From contig BDDD01002400.1 in NCBI GenBank assembly GCA_001972305.1, positions 38,996-102,995 of the forward strand: a DNA stretch of 64,000 nucleotides, written 5' to 3'. Shown here one piece after another: positions 12,500 through 23,830 of this stretch. The position numbers and the translations under genes are program-made. Source of the DNA: Cephalotus follicularis (taxonomy: Eukaryota > Streptophyta > Magnoliopsida > Oxalidales > Cephalotaceae). The notes under the pieces are model-generated. The model made no database searches. It was not told where the DNA came from and saw only the letters and a program-made list of their open reading frames with translations. The first letter of the stretch is position 1. Every line of letters starts with the position of its first letter.

Positions 12500-13110
12500 C
12501 TAAGGACAATCAAGACTCCTTCCAAGGAGCAACCGAGACTCCTTCCGAGGAGCAATCAAGACTCCTTCTGAGGAGCACCCGAAACCATACATAAAAAAGC
12601 CTCCCCACCAAGAGAGCAATAAAGCCTCCTCCAGGGGAGCACCAAAAAGACCACCCAAGGGGCAATTCAAAAAGACCCCCCATGGGGCAACCGCAGAAGT
12701 AACGCCAAGCAAGGGACAACCATCCGAGGTCCCCCAAATGCTCAACTTACACTAAGGAGATGAAATCTCACCCCGGCCAGGTACCCAAGGGACCCACCAG
12801 GGCTCACCTGACAAAACATCACCAGGGACCGAGCTGGTCCGAGGTCGGGAGGATGGGCAAAACTAAGGCAAACTTCTCACTCTCCCTTAAACGCCAGCGA
12901 TCATACCCGGGGATAAACACCCAGGGACGCCACCAGAGCTCAGCCTGGAAGTCAACCTAAGGTTCGACTAACCATGAACCAAGACCCCCCAAGGGGAGCA
13001 CTCAATGAAGACTCCCCCAGGGGAGCATTCAACCAAGCCTCCCACCAGAGGAACACCAAAGACCCCCCAGGGGGCAGTTCTAGAAAGACTTCCAAGGAAG
13101 CAATAAGACT
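12500..13110 (+). repeat. Degenerate tandem repeats downstream of Tat integrase
   Basis: Two blocks hold imperfect units of about 24-30 bp built on GACTCCTTCCGAGGAGCA (12508-12585) and GACCCCCCAAGGGGAGCA (about 12600-12700 and 12975-13105). Each unit is itself partly palindromic (CCCCAAGGGG type). Short tandem arrays in this 3' position are known for Tat/Ogre elements and can seed satellites. Confidence 0.75.
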
Positions 13111-13808
13111 CCCCAGGGAGCACACTCTGGTCGGCAATACCATGGGAAATTGTTCGACCGGACCTAACATCGTGTCTTGAGAGGCGAATCCATGGGAACT
13201 CGCAACGATCAAGTTCGTTGGACTGAGCACTTTAATACAAGTGTCCTTACGCAGACTGCAAGCTCAGCCGGCCTGTCCTAAAGCCTAATGGGTCAGACGA
13301 TACTCTGCCCGGCAACCCTATAGGAACTTGTCCGAGCAGACCAAGACCTTAGTCTACGAACACAGCAGAACTCATAAAGACGAAGTTAAAATTACTTAAG
13401 CACTTTTCAAATAAAGTGTCCTACGAGGATTATCAAGCTTAAGTGATCACATATTCAAGAAGCCAATGAGTTGGGCTAAGGAAAAATTCCTAAGGGAATT
13501 ATGAACACATATATATGCAGAGCTCAAGCGCATGATACAAGAAAAGTAAAGACAGGAACCCAGGAATGTCAAAAGGATCTCTTCTCATTCATAATAAAAA
13601 AGTACAAGTTCATGAAGAATAAAAAATGTACAAGGAAAAACAAAAATCTGTCCTAAGTCTCATCCCCGGAAGGGATGTCTACCACGGATGGAGGAACTGG
13701 AGCAGCATCTTCTTTCGTCAGAGAAGGAGGATGAGGAGGAGGGTCCTCGAAGCTGGGACCAGGAGGAAGAGCTGCATGATCCTCGGTCGTCCGCACTGGG
13801 GTAGGCTC

Positions 13809-16155
13809 CTAACCATCGACACGAGAAAGAGGTTCAGCATCTAAGGCCCCAAGGTTGCCGTCTTCAGTGGGTGCAGCAAAGGGAACCATGTCATGGCCGT
13901 TGGGCGACCAACTGGGATCCTGAGCACGACTTTTCTCTTCATCGAAGGCTCTGAAGGCTTCATCCTCGGCCTCTTCAACACCCTTGGGGATGAAGTCATA
14001 CTCTTCCACCGAAGGGCCGCAGAAAAAGGAGTCCAACAGGAGATCCGGAAGGCACTCAACCATGTTTCGGCAGGTATAATACCCCCGACGAAAGTTGGCT
14101 GAAGACTTCTTCAAAACCTCGCGGTTGAAGTCCTTAGAAGTCTTGTAGAGGCCCATGTCTGATCCATGGCATCTCAAAAATCAGTTGACGCCTTAAAATC
14201 CAGGACTGCCCTCTCTGCAGCGGCTTTGACCCTAGCATCCCCAAGCTCTTGGGACTTGGTTAACTGGTTATATAGAGCCTCTAGCCTGCCCTCGAGTTCA
14301 ACTGTATGCTCCATGGCAACAATATTGAGCCCCCTCTCCCTCCTGGCCTCCTCCACAGCTCGATCCTTCTCAGCCGCCAAGCCCTCCTGGGCACCTAGCA
14401 CTTCATCCAGCTGAGCATGGGCCACGACCAGAGACCTATTCAGCTCAGCATTCTCAGCCCTGAGCTGCTCGTTCAAGCTGGTCTCCTGGTCAATTCTGTC
14501 CATCAGAAGACAGGCATTGACCATGGCCTGAGGAAAAAACAACAACGGTTTAGAATTAGAAAAAGTTCAAAAAAGAAAGTCAATGTAAGTGTGCTTACCC
14601 TATGGCAGCACTGGTAGAGGTTGGTCTAGAGTTGCCCTGTCGACCACTCCTCCCTTAGCCCCAGTTCGTAGGGGAACATGGCCACTCCGCCCAGCTTCAT
14701 GGCAACCCCGGGCATCTTCAGACAAACGCCAGCTCGGCCAAGCTCTCCCAGGATATCCCTCACTTTTGCGAGCTCCACAACAGGGTAAGGATGGTTGGGG
14801 TCACAGAGGCGCCGCTCGATAGATTCGTTCAGGGGAGGCTTCCCCTTCTCCGTCCGCTGCCTTTTTGAGGGACAGGCCAGCTCAGCCTCAGTCATGGGTT
14901 CCCTGGCTTCAGCAGCTCGGGCCTCTTCAGTAGCCCTGGCCTCCGTAGCCCTGGTCTCCTCGGATAGCACCTGGGGCAGCTCATCAAGCCTGGCCCTCGC
15001 ATCAGCCAGCCTGGCTGCCCTCCTCTCCGCGACCCTCTGGGACTTCTCCAAGGCCCTCTGCCTTTTCTTGGCATCTCTCCTTTGTACCTCTGGGTCGGCA
15101 GCAAGGGCCTGTTCACGGCCAGCCCTGATCAGGTCCATGGCGGAATCTTGGGATGCCATCTCTGGACAGACAAGCGAAGAAGCAGTTAGTGAAACATCAA
15201 AAAGTCAGATATAAACTTAAAGAGAAAAGTTGTCCCAGATAAAGCTTAGTACGACTCTCTGCTTGTGTGGTCGCCGAGGAAGTAGCTCCACCATGGCCAC
15301 CTTGGTCCCTCTCTCTCCGGATCCCTATAGGCACCTTCTCCGCCTCCAGCTCTAGCCTGGCTCTACGGCTTAAGGACATGCTGAGCCCATGTCACCACAG
15401 GCGGTCCTCGGACACCACCTTGAGCACGTCCTCGGGTGCAAGGACCGAAAGCCTTCTCAGGTCAGCGGTCTCTTCCCTGGTCAGAAGCGACCTCTGGTTC
15501 AGAAGCCCGGTATCCAGTGTATCTGTCCAAGGACAGGGGATGAAGCCGGGAAGGTTCTTGACTAGGAAATATTTCTCCCTCCAGCGCTTGACTGTCTTGG
15601 TGTTCTCCGTCAGCAGCTTCGGGCGACCCACGCGTGACTTAAAGTGAAAGCCGCGCTTCTTTGGGGAGGGAACCATCGTGTGGATTTCCTTGAACAACCC
15701 AAGTGTGGTCACTGTATCCGCTTCAAGAAAACGTACAAGGAATCCAAAGATGAACCCCCAGGACTGAGATTGCAGCATCGACGGATGAATCCGGTAATGC
15801 CCGAGGACGGTAATGAAAAACGGCGGCAGTGGAAGCATCAACCCATACTCCAAAGCATCTTGGAACACCACAAAGTGCCCGGGTTGGTTCACAGTGACTG
15901 ACCTGGGGTCAGCAGGGATCTCCAAGTCTAGGCCACCATGAATAGAGAACTCCTTTTATGTGGGCGCATCGTAGTCTCGTCGAAATAGGCATGGAAAACT
16001 TGAGCCGTGGCCTCAACATTTGGAGCTCCGGCAGCGGCAGCATCCATCTCCACCTCCATGTTGAGGGGACGTACAGCGACAGTGACCCCCGCGGACGCCC
16101 GGGCAACCACTTCAGGGCGCCTGACAAGTCTCTTGGTCTGCTTGGTCCTGGACAT
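13809..16155 (-). pseudogene. Tat antisense ORF (putative gypsy-type transposon protein), intron-containing, broken
   Basis: This ORF is encoded on the strand opposite gag-pol, between integrase and 3' LTR, as in Grande-type Tat elements. Start chosen: ATG at 16155 (SRTKQTKRLV), matching AQTKQTRRII in the copy starting at 39635. The N-terminal domain (15392-15925) has FVVFQDALEYG, HPSMLQSQSWGFI and GLFKEIHTM, like the 'putative gypsy type transposon' family. A probable intron lies at about 15163-15254. Then comes a charged Ala/Arg/Glu coiled coil (ASQDSAMDLIRAG; 14626-15159), a second probable intron at about 14530-14600, a further coiled coil (14174-14526) and an acidic tail to 13809. A frameshift and stop near 15970 and a stop near 14626 break it. 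The function is unknown in the family. Confidence 0.8.
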
Positions 16156-16324
16156 GGTGTTTTCAGAGAGAGAGGAAGATGAAGTGGACATGGGAAACTT
16201 TGACAAGTAACGGGTAAATGAAAACTGAGTTCACCTGTGTTCTCGAGCGAAGAAGGAGACGAAGTTTGAAGGTTGGAAGAGCAAGGGATTCAAGAAATCT
16301 AGTGCTTTTAGGGTTTGTGAAAAC

Positions 16325-17100
16325 GGTTGGATTTTACAAGATAATATCTCTCAAACTAAGTAGGAACAAATATGAGCTAAGACACAAAACAAGAGCTTTT
16401 GAAAGAGACTTGATGATTTTGAATGCTTGTTTGTGTTTTTGCTTGATTGATCTTTGTATGTATGTTCTCTTGTATTCTTATTTTGTTCTTTCTTCAAATC
16501 CTTTTATTTATAGCCGTTTCTTGCTTGATAAACCCGTTGGATGTGTCTTGAAATTTGTTGCTTCAAAAACGGCTCATTAAAACTCTATCAGAAATTTTTC
16601 CAGCCGTGCAAAGCGTCGACATTTTACCTCCAAGCGTTGCCACTTATATGACCATTGGGCATTTGAATTCGAATTGTATGGTCAAAGCGCTGACGTTCAG
16701 GATTTTGGAGTCGACTGTTTCCTCAAAGCGCTGACGATTTGTGTTGAGCGTTGCCGCTTTTGTCAAATTGATTGGCTCCAAGAAATCTCTGGTTTTAACC
16801 GCTGACAGATGGTGTCAAAGCATAGACGCTTTGATTTAAAGAGCTGGTGCTAGCATTTAAGCGTCGACGGTTTGGACACTTACTCCTTTCCTCGAAACGC
16901 TTCAACGGTTGACGCTTTGTTCCTTGCTTCGACGGTTGCACAAAGTGCTGACGTTTACTTCCTGAGCGTCGACGCTTTAAGTTGTTTCTGCAATTTTCTT
17001 GATGTTTTGCACATTCTATCTTTTTCTGGCACATAAAGTAACTTTGTCAAACACAAATATGTTATCATCAAAACTAGGATTGAGACATAAATGTCAACAA
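16325..17100 (-). mobile_element. Sirevirus 3' LTR, truncated at its 3' end
   Basis: On minus it starts TGTTGACATTTATGTCTC at 17100 and runs toward 16325, matching 24008-24785. A TATAAATA box lies at 16505-16512 (minus), and a palindrome array lies upstream of it at 16618-16980. Beyond 16325 the sequence is the Tat antisense leader. Confidence 0.88.
16618..16980 (-). promoter_or_regulatory. Palindromic TCGA-core array in Sirevirus U3, upstream of TATA
   Basis: Roughly a dozen variants of AAAGCGTCGACGCTTT occur, with the exact palindrome AGCGTCGACGCT at 16965-16976. Degenerate forms include GCGCTGACG and GCGTTGCCGCTT. The array ends about 106 bp upstream of the TATA box at 16505-16512 in transcription direction. 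An enhancer or silencing-target role is inference. Confidence 0.75.
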
Positions 17101-17312
17101 TCTCCCCCTTTTTGATGATGCCAAAATTTGCTTCATTTTAAACACAAATTGTATAACTTTAAGCAATATAACAATAATGCACAAGTATGTACAAATAAAA
17201 CATATTCATGTACACATGCTCCCCCTTAATTCAATATCTCCCCCTTAGTTAGACAAGCGGTGTTTACTTGTCATTATTTCCCTATCTTTTCCTATACTTT
17301 CTCCCCCTTTTT
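17101..17312 (-). other. Multiple polypurine tracts before the Sirevirus 3' LTR
   Basis: Four copies of the AAGGGGGAG core on minus lie at 17101-17114 (directly abutting the LTR), 17219-17230, 17236-17247 and 17301-17312. Repeated polypurine tracts at this place are a documented Sirevirus trait. Confidence 0.85.
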
Positions 17313-17636
17313 GTTATCATTTCAAAAAGGATTGAACTTCTTACAATTAAAACTATTTATAGTTATAAAGCAATGTCACTATAACTTTGAATCATTCACA
17401 TTGCACACCAAGAATTCATTAACACAATTCAATACATTAACACAATATCATTCACATTAGATAAAATGTATAATGAAATATTACATAGTTGTTGATTAAA
17501 TCACAAGTTCACATTACAAACTTTAATAGCACAAACCATAAAATGTTTTCCACAACAAAACACTCCATCATCATAAAATGCATAATGAATCATGATATGC
17601 ATGAGCTCAATCGTCCATTGGAGTGTCTTCATTATC

Positions 17637-18857
17637 TCAAACCATATCTCCCTCCAAGTCATCTGTCGCTGCATCATCTCGGTGAATGTCATCGTCATCT
17701 TCGCTCGAAGAGGAGGAGATAAGGCCTTCGTTGCCAATTATCCCTATTTCTACAAATCTCTTTGCCATCCTCTTTTGCCTTCTTTTAATGGTTTGAACAT
17801 TCACCTTCATTTCTTGGATTCCTTCTTGTAAACCTTTGATTGCATCCAAGATTTCTTCGAGTTTGGTTCTTGGCAGGTTGATATCTGGTGTTGGCTCCAC
17901 TTTGGGCTCTCTTGGATCATCTTGAGCTTCATCACCTATTTCCGCTTCACCTTCTTCTTCAGTGACTCTTTTCGAGTCCTCCTCCCTAGGGATCCATTTC
18001 CCAAGCCTTTTATGTTTCTTGAACCCCATTCTTCCGAGGGTTCCCTTTCCTAGCTTGTCTACACTTTGGAGTGGGTGATGTATCTCTCCAGTTAGGTCAA
18101 TTTCAAAATATAGAAGGATTTTGGTGATGATGTTACTGTAGCCTAGTCTAGCATTCTCTCGATCGTGGATTGCGTGCATATGGTTGATTATTAGGTAGGG
18201 CACATTGATCTTTTTACCAGTGATGAGGTGATACATAGTGTAAGCTTCCATGTGGGTTACCTCATCAAAACCTCCAGCCTTAGGTAAAATGTGTGTAGCG
18301 ACAGCACGATGTAGGAACCTATGGTGTAAGCTAAGGTTCCTAGTGTACATTCTTTGCATAAAGTCGGCATTTTCACCGAACAGCAATTTGACACACTCTA
18401 CCTTATCAAAGTTCTCATTTACAAGCCAATTCCTTTGATTCCATCCTCTTGGACCTTCACGTGAGATTCCTAGGATATTTGCTAAAGTAGGTACATCAAA
18501 TTCTATCTCCAAATTCTTAACTTTTGTGGTTAAATCTACCCTAGAGGTAGCTAGTATGTGAACATAAAATTCCTTGATTAGCTTTGGATAACTAGGCAAA
18601 TTAATTGAAAATAGAGGTTCTAACCCTTGTGCACTTAACCACTCAACAATGGGGAAACCCTAATTGTTGCAAAAATCAAAGTCTAACACTTTGCCCACTA
18701 GTATTTTGCGATTGAAGTAGGCTTCGGGATACCTTGGGAGTGAAGGAGTCGCCTCTGGTGGGGCTGGCAGTGAGCTTCCACCCTTATTCTTGCGTCCAAC
18801 CGACTTCCTCTTCTTTCTAGACCCTTCCCCAGCTTCAATATTCTTGGTATTAGGCAT
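17637..18857 (-). pseudogene. Sirevirus extra ORF downstream of pol (putative plant transposon protein domain)
   Basis: The frame of about 406 codons has a single stop (TAA at 18660-18662). Start chosen: ATG at 18857, MPNTKNIEAGEG, because a 5' UTR-like AT-rich leader with CCCTAA phrases precedes it. After a basic N terminus (KKRKSVGRK) it has YPKLIKEFYVHI, IEFDVPTLANILGIS, TYHxI-type helices and NARLGYSNIITKILLYFEIDL, the pattern of the 'putative plant transposon protein' domain. The C terminus is a Glu-rich segment, a coiled coil (LEEILDAIKGLQEGIQEM) and an acidic tail with five Ser in a row followed by EDDDD. It sits where Sireviruses carry their env-like ORF, but I see no signal peptide or membrane segment. 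Role unknown. Confidence 0.75.
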
Positions 18858-18989
18858 ATTTGGTGATTGTTTGAGGTTTAGCAACGATTTTCGGCAGTAA
18901 GAAGGTTCGAAATTGCCAGAGACAGTGTTCTTGAGTTAGGGATTTGAGATTTTAGGGTTAAAATGAGCTAACAGATGGCGGTTTTTGTG

Positions 18990-19125
18990 TTAAATCACGA
19001 CTAAAGTGTCGACGGAATCGGGTAAAGCGTCAGCGCTTTTCTCAAATTCTCTAATTCCAACCCTAATTTTAGTGTAAAGCGCTGACGCTTTAATTCCAGG
19101 CGTCGGCGCTTTGCTCTGTTTTCTG
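18990..19125 (-). promoter_or_regulatory. Second TCGA-type array inside the Sirevirus, upstream of the extra ORF
   Basis: It contains GTGTCGACGG, AAAGCGTCAGCGCTTTT, AAAGCGCTGACGCTTTA and GGCGTCGGCGCTTTG in about 130 bp. These are the same word family as in this element's LTR. They lie 130-270 bp upstream of the extra ORF's ATG (18857), just before a leader-like stretch. A promoter for a separate transcript is inference. Confidence 0.6.
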
Positions 19126-19223
19126 CCGATTTTTCGAAGACGCGTATAAATGAATGCAAATGATGCAACACTCAATATACAAGTAATTCAAGCAAAAAAC
19201 ATAAAGGCACACAATCATATTAA

Positions 19224-22200
19224 TCATTCAATTTCACATAATCCTAGTTCCATTCTAAATTTGGAGAACGTTTGTTCGTCTAGAGGTTTTGTGAAAATGT
19301 CCGCTACTTGTTCTTGAGTCGGAACGAAGACTAATTCAATATCACCTTTTTCTATGTGATCTTTTATGAAGTGATATCTTATGTCAATGTGTTTAGTCCT
19401 AGAGTGATGAACCGGGTTTTCCCCTAAACATATTGCACTAGTGTTATCACACCTAATTGACACTTTCTCGAAATTAAAGCCATAGTCAAGAAGTTGTAGT
19501 TTCATCCACATGATTTGGGCACAACAACTTCTCGCGGCAATGTATTCAGCTTCGGTAGTAGAAAGTGCTACCGAATTTTGTTTCTTGCTAAACCAAGAAA
19601 TACGCATATTGCCTAAAAATTGACAAGTGCCACTTGTACTTTTTCTATCTACTTTGTATCCTCCGAAATCGGCATCGGAGTATGTATGTAGGTCAAATGA
19701 AGAGTTTCTAGGATACCATAGGCCTAAAGAGGGTGTATACGCTAGATACTTAAAAATTCTTTTTACCGCATGCAAGTGAGATTCCTTAGGGCATGCTTGA
19801 AATCTAGCACATAAACACACATTAATCAAGATATCCGGCCTACTTGCCGTTAAGTAAAGCAACGAACCTATCATACTTCTATAAAGTTTTTGGTCTATAG
19901 GTTTACCTTGTTCGTCCTTATCTATCTTAGTAGTTGTGCTCATTGGGGTCTTACTCTTTTTGGCGCTCTCCAACCCAAACCTTTTTAGAAGGTCTTTGAC
20001 ATACTTGGATTGATTGATAAAGATTCCTTCCTCTAGTTGTTTGACTTGAAGTCCAAGGAAATAGTTGAGCTCACCCATCATGCTCATTTCAAATTCATCC
20101 TGCATGATCTTAGCAAAACTCTTGCACAAGTTTTTATTAGTAGACCCAAAAATTATATCATCAACATAGACTTGGACAATTAAGATTTCTTCATTAAAAG
20201 TTTTTGTGAAAAGAGTAATATCGATTGTTCCTCTCTTAAAACCATTTTTAAGTAAATAACCACTTAGCTTTTCATACCAAGCTCTAGGAGCTTGTTTCAA
20301 ACCATATAATGCTTTTGAGAGTTTAAATACATGGTTAGGTAAATGAGGGTTTTCAAACCCGGGAGGTTGTTCCACATAAACTTTATCCTTTATTACACCA
20401 TTTAAGAATGCATTCTTAACATCCATTTGATAAAGAGTGAAATCCTTAAACGATGCATATGCAAGTAACATACGTATAGATTCTAGTCTAGCTGCGGGTG
20501 CATATGACTCATCAAAGTCAATTCCCTCTTCTTGGGAATATCCCTTAGCAACTAGCCTAGCTTTATTTCTAATCACAATTCCTTGATCATCTACTTTATT
20601 ACGAAATACCCATTTAGTGTCAATTATGTTTTGGTCACTAGGTCTGGGAACTAGATTCTATACTTTATTTTTTTCGAATTGGTTTAATTCCTCTTGCATG
20701 GCATTAATCGAATTTTCATCCTTTTCAGCTTTATCTATATTCCTAGGTTCTATTTGTGACAAAAATGCAATATAATTATGATTAACACATGATCGAGTAT
20801 ATACTCCTAATCTAGGATTACCTATTATTGCTTCATGAGGGTGTCCTCTTACCACCTTCAAAGTTTCGTCGTGGAGAGTTTCTTGATAGCTTTCTTGAGA
20901 GGTTTCTCCAAGTGCAGAATCCTCCTTTTTGGTTTCTTCTAGATTTAGCTTATCAACTCCATTTTCAATAAAATCTATACAATCATCATCAATAACTTCT
21001 TTTGAAAGTTTTGGGTTAGTTTCATCAAATACAGCATGCATTGATTCTTCAACAAGTAATGCTTTTTTATTGAAGCATCTATAAGCTATACTACTAGATG
21101 AATAACCAAGAAAAATACCTTCGTCGACTTTGGAGTTAAATTTACCAAGATGCTCTTTTCCATTATTGTGGATGAAGCACTTGCATCCGAAGGTGTGAAA
21201 ATAGCTAATGTTAGGCTTTTTCCCCTTCCATAATTCATATGGAGTCATTTTGAGAATTGGCGTTATTGATATGAGATTTAAGATATAACACGCAGTACTT
21301 GTAGCTTCCGCCCAAAAGTATTTTGGTAAGTTATTTTCGTTTAACAATGTTCTACACATTTCTTGTAAAGTTCTATTTTTCCTTTCAACAACCCCATTTT
21401 GTTGAGGTGTTTTAGGAGTGGAGAACTCATGTATCAATCCATTTTCATTGCAAAAATTTTCAAACATGTGATTTTCAAATTCTTTTCCATGATCACTTCT
21501 AATTTTAGAAATAGAGATGTCCTTTTCATTTTGAACGATTTTACAAAAGTTTGAAAATTCTTTAAAAGATTCATTTTTGTGGGCTAGGAAAATAGTCCAT
21601 GTATATCTAGACTAATCGTCTACTATGACCATGGCATATGATTTACCACCTAGACTTCTAATATTTATTGGACCAAACAAATCTATATGCAAAAGTTGCA
21701 ATGGCCTAGTCGTGGATACAATGTCTTTGCTTTTAAATGAAGCTCTAGTTTGTTTTCCATATTGACATGCGTCACAAACTTTATCTTTTTCAATGCTAAT
21801 TTTAGGGAGTCCTTTAACTAGTTCATGTTTTAGAAGCTTCGATATAGTTGACATACCTACATGACCTAATCTTCTATACCATAGCCAACTATCTTCATTT
21901 ATAGACACTAGACATTTAACATTTTTCAAGTCATCTATATCTACAACATATACATTCCCATGTCTATATCCTATAAACTTAATTTGATTATTGTTTATGT
22001 CTATCACTTTACAAAGGTCCTTTTCAAAGGTGACTCTACAATCCTTGTCACATAATTGGCTTATGCTCAAGAGATTGTGTTTGAGTCCATCAACAAATAG
22101 AACATTATGAATAGAGGTTTTATTGTTACCTATGGAGCCAAAACCTTTGATCGTTCCTTTTGCATTGTCTCCAAAGGTTACATCTCCTCATTCCTTTTAT

Positions 22201-22312
22201 TCGAATTTGACGAAGAGACCCTTGTCGCCCGTCATATGCTTGGAGCACCCACTATCCAAGTACCATTGTGTCTTTTTGGATAGTGCCTTCAAGCACACCT
22301 ACAAACACAATT
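19224..22312 (-). pseudogene. Sirevirus pol: protease, integrase, RT, RNase H, broken
   Basis: One phase runs throughout. Protease site WYLDSGCSKHMTG is near 22250, followed by two stops. Pre-integrase HHCC: RRLGHVGM...CDACQYGKQ (about 21760-21885). The integrase core has HIDLFGPI and IRSDHGKEFEN, interrupted by TAG at 21612-21614; its later part is NGVVERKNRTLQEM. A TAG (20658-20660) stands where the RT entry normally has Trp before NLVPRP. RT then runs open: [19 protein letters not shown] with the YVDD box intact. RNase [29 protein letters not shown]. It ends at 19224. RT and RNase H look catalytically complete; only stops upstream disable pol. Confidence 0.93.
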
Positions 22313-22313
22313 T

Positions 22314-23830
22314 TCAAATATTTATTTGAGGTACCCAACAAACCTTGGGTCTTTTGGGGTTAGTCAAGATGGTTCCTTTGGGAACCCAACTTTTCTTTAC
22401 TCTAGAGAAATTTAAATCATTCAAAATATTTTCTTTGTAAAAACAAGAAGTAGCTATATGGCCATTCTTACCATAATTATTGCAAGATATAATTATACTT
22501 CTTTTATGCATAATCTTTCTTTTATAAAAGCAAGATGAGGATGCATGACCGTATTTGCCACAATGATCACATGAAGCATTTATCTTTTTCTTGAATATAG
22601 AATTTTTCTTATGATAGCAAGATGAGGATACATGTCCATGTTTGCCACAAAAATTACAAGAGATATTCATATTTTTCTTAATCATGACATTCTTCTTATG
22701 AAAGCAAGTAAAAGATGCATGTCCAATTTTACCACAATAGTTACAAGAAATCTTTACAATTTTCTTTTTAATGTGAGCTTTTTCAACCTTCTCTTTTTCT
22801 ATCCTCTCTTTCCTTTCAAAGAAGTTTTGATAGAGCTTAACATTGTTCATCTCCTCATATCCTAGTCCGGCCTTGTCAAAGACACATCTTTGCATACCAA
22901 GAAGGTTTTCAAGTTTTTCGCTACTACTGGAGAACTTTGAAAATGTCTTCTTTAAGGCGTCTATTTCTTCCTTAAGGTTTCTATTTTCTTTTTCTAGAAA
23001 AGATACTTCATTTTCTAGGAGGTCGACTTCAATTTCATTTGAGTTTTCTTCCTTAGCTAAATTAATCGATTTTAGTTCCTCATTTTCATTTACTAAAGTT
23101 TTGACCTTTTTCTTTAAAGATGAAATTATAGAACCATATTTTTCTACGAATAAGACAAGTTCATCATAGGTTACCTTATCACTTTCTTCCTCTTCTTCTT
23201 CCTCCAAGGCCATCAAAGCTATTTGAGCCACTTCTTCATTTGAATATTCATCCGAACTAGACTCATCACTATCATCCCATGTCGCGATCATAGCTTTATT
23301 CTTCTTCTTCTTCTTCTTCTTCAAGAGATCCTTCTTTTTGAGCCGTGGGCAATCGCTTTTGTAGTGCCCCAGTTTGTTGCACTTGAAGCAAATGATCTCT
23401 TCTAGCTTACTTGATTCTCCCTTTTGATAGACCTTCTTGTTTGGCTTTCCACCAAACTTCTTCTTGCTAGCTAGGAACTTCTTGAATTTTTGTGTGATGA
23501 GGGCTAGCTCTTCATTATCATCATCGTCCTTGGAATCTTCAATTAGGGACGATTTTAATGCCACTATTTTGTTTGTCTTCTTCTCATTCTCCTCATCATC
23601 GTCTTTCTTTTGCATCAAAAGCTCATGGGTCATTAGTGACCCTAGAAGATCCTCTAGCAGAAGAACGTTGAGATTCTTTGCTTCTTCAATTGCGGTAACT
23701 TTTGGCATCCAAGACCTTGGCAAGCACCTAAGGATTTTTTTTCACCATTTCACTGTTAGAATAGATTTTATCCAAAGCTTGTAATGCATTAATAATATTT
23801 GTAAATCTAGAGAACATGGATTTACCCAAG
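22314..23830 (-). pseudogene. Sirevirus gag with zinc-knuckle array, 5'-truncated
   Basis: The remnant begins inside the gag UBN2-type domain (MFSRFTNIINAL in the strand sequence near 23790-23820), has a frameshift near 23725-23740, then runs open to 22314. It has a Lys-rich stretch from a TTC repeat (about 23300-23320), an acidic Ser-rich stretch and long Glu/Lys coiled coils. It has five knuckles: CFKCNKLGHYKSDC, CNYCGKIGHASFTC, CNFCGKHGHVSSSC, CDHCGKYGHASSSC and CNNYGKNGHIATSC. The last has Tyr for the second Cys. The last four recur about every 27 residues, a duplication within the gene. The first 5' third of gag is deleted. Confidence 0.9.
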
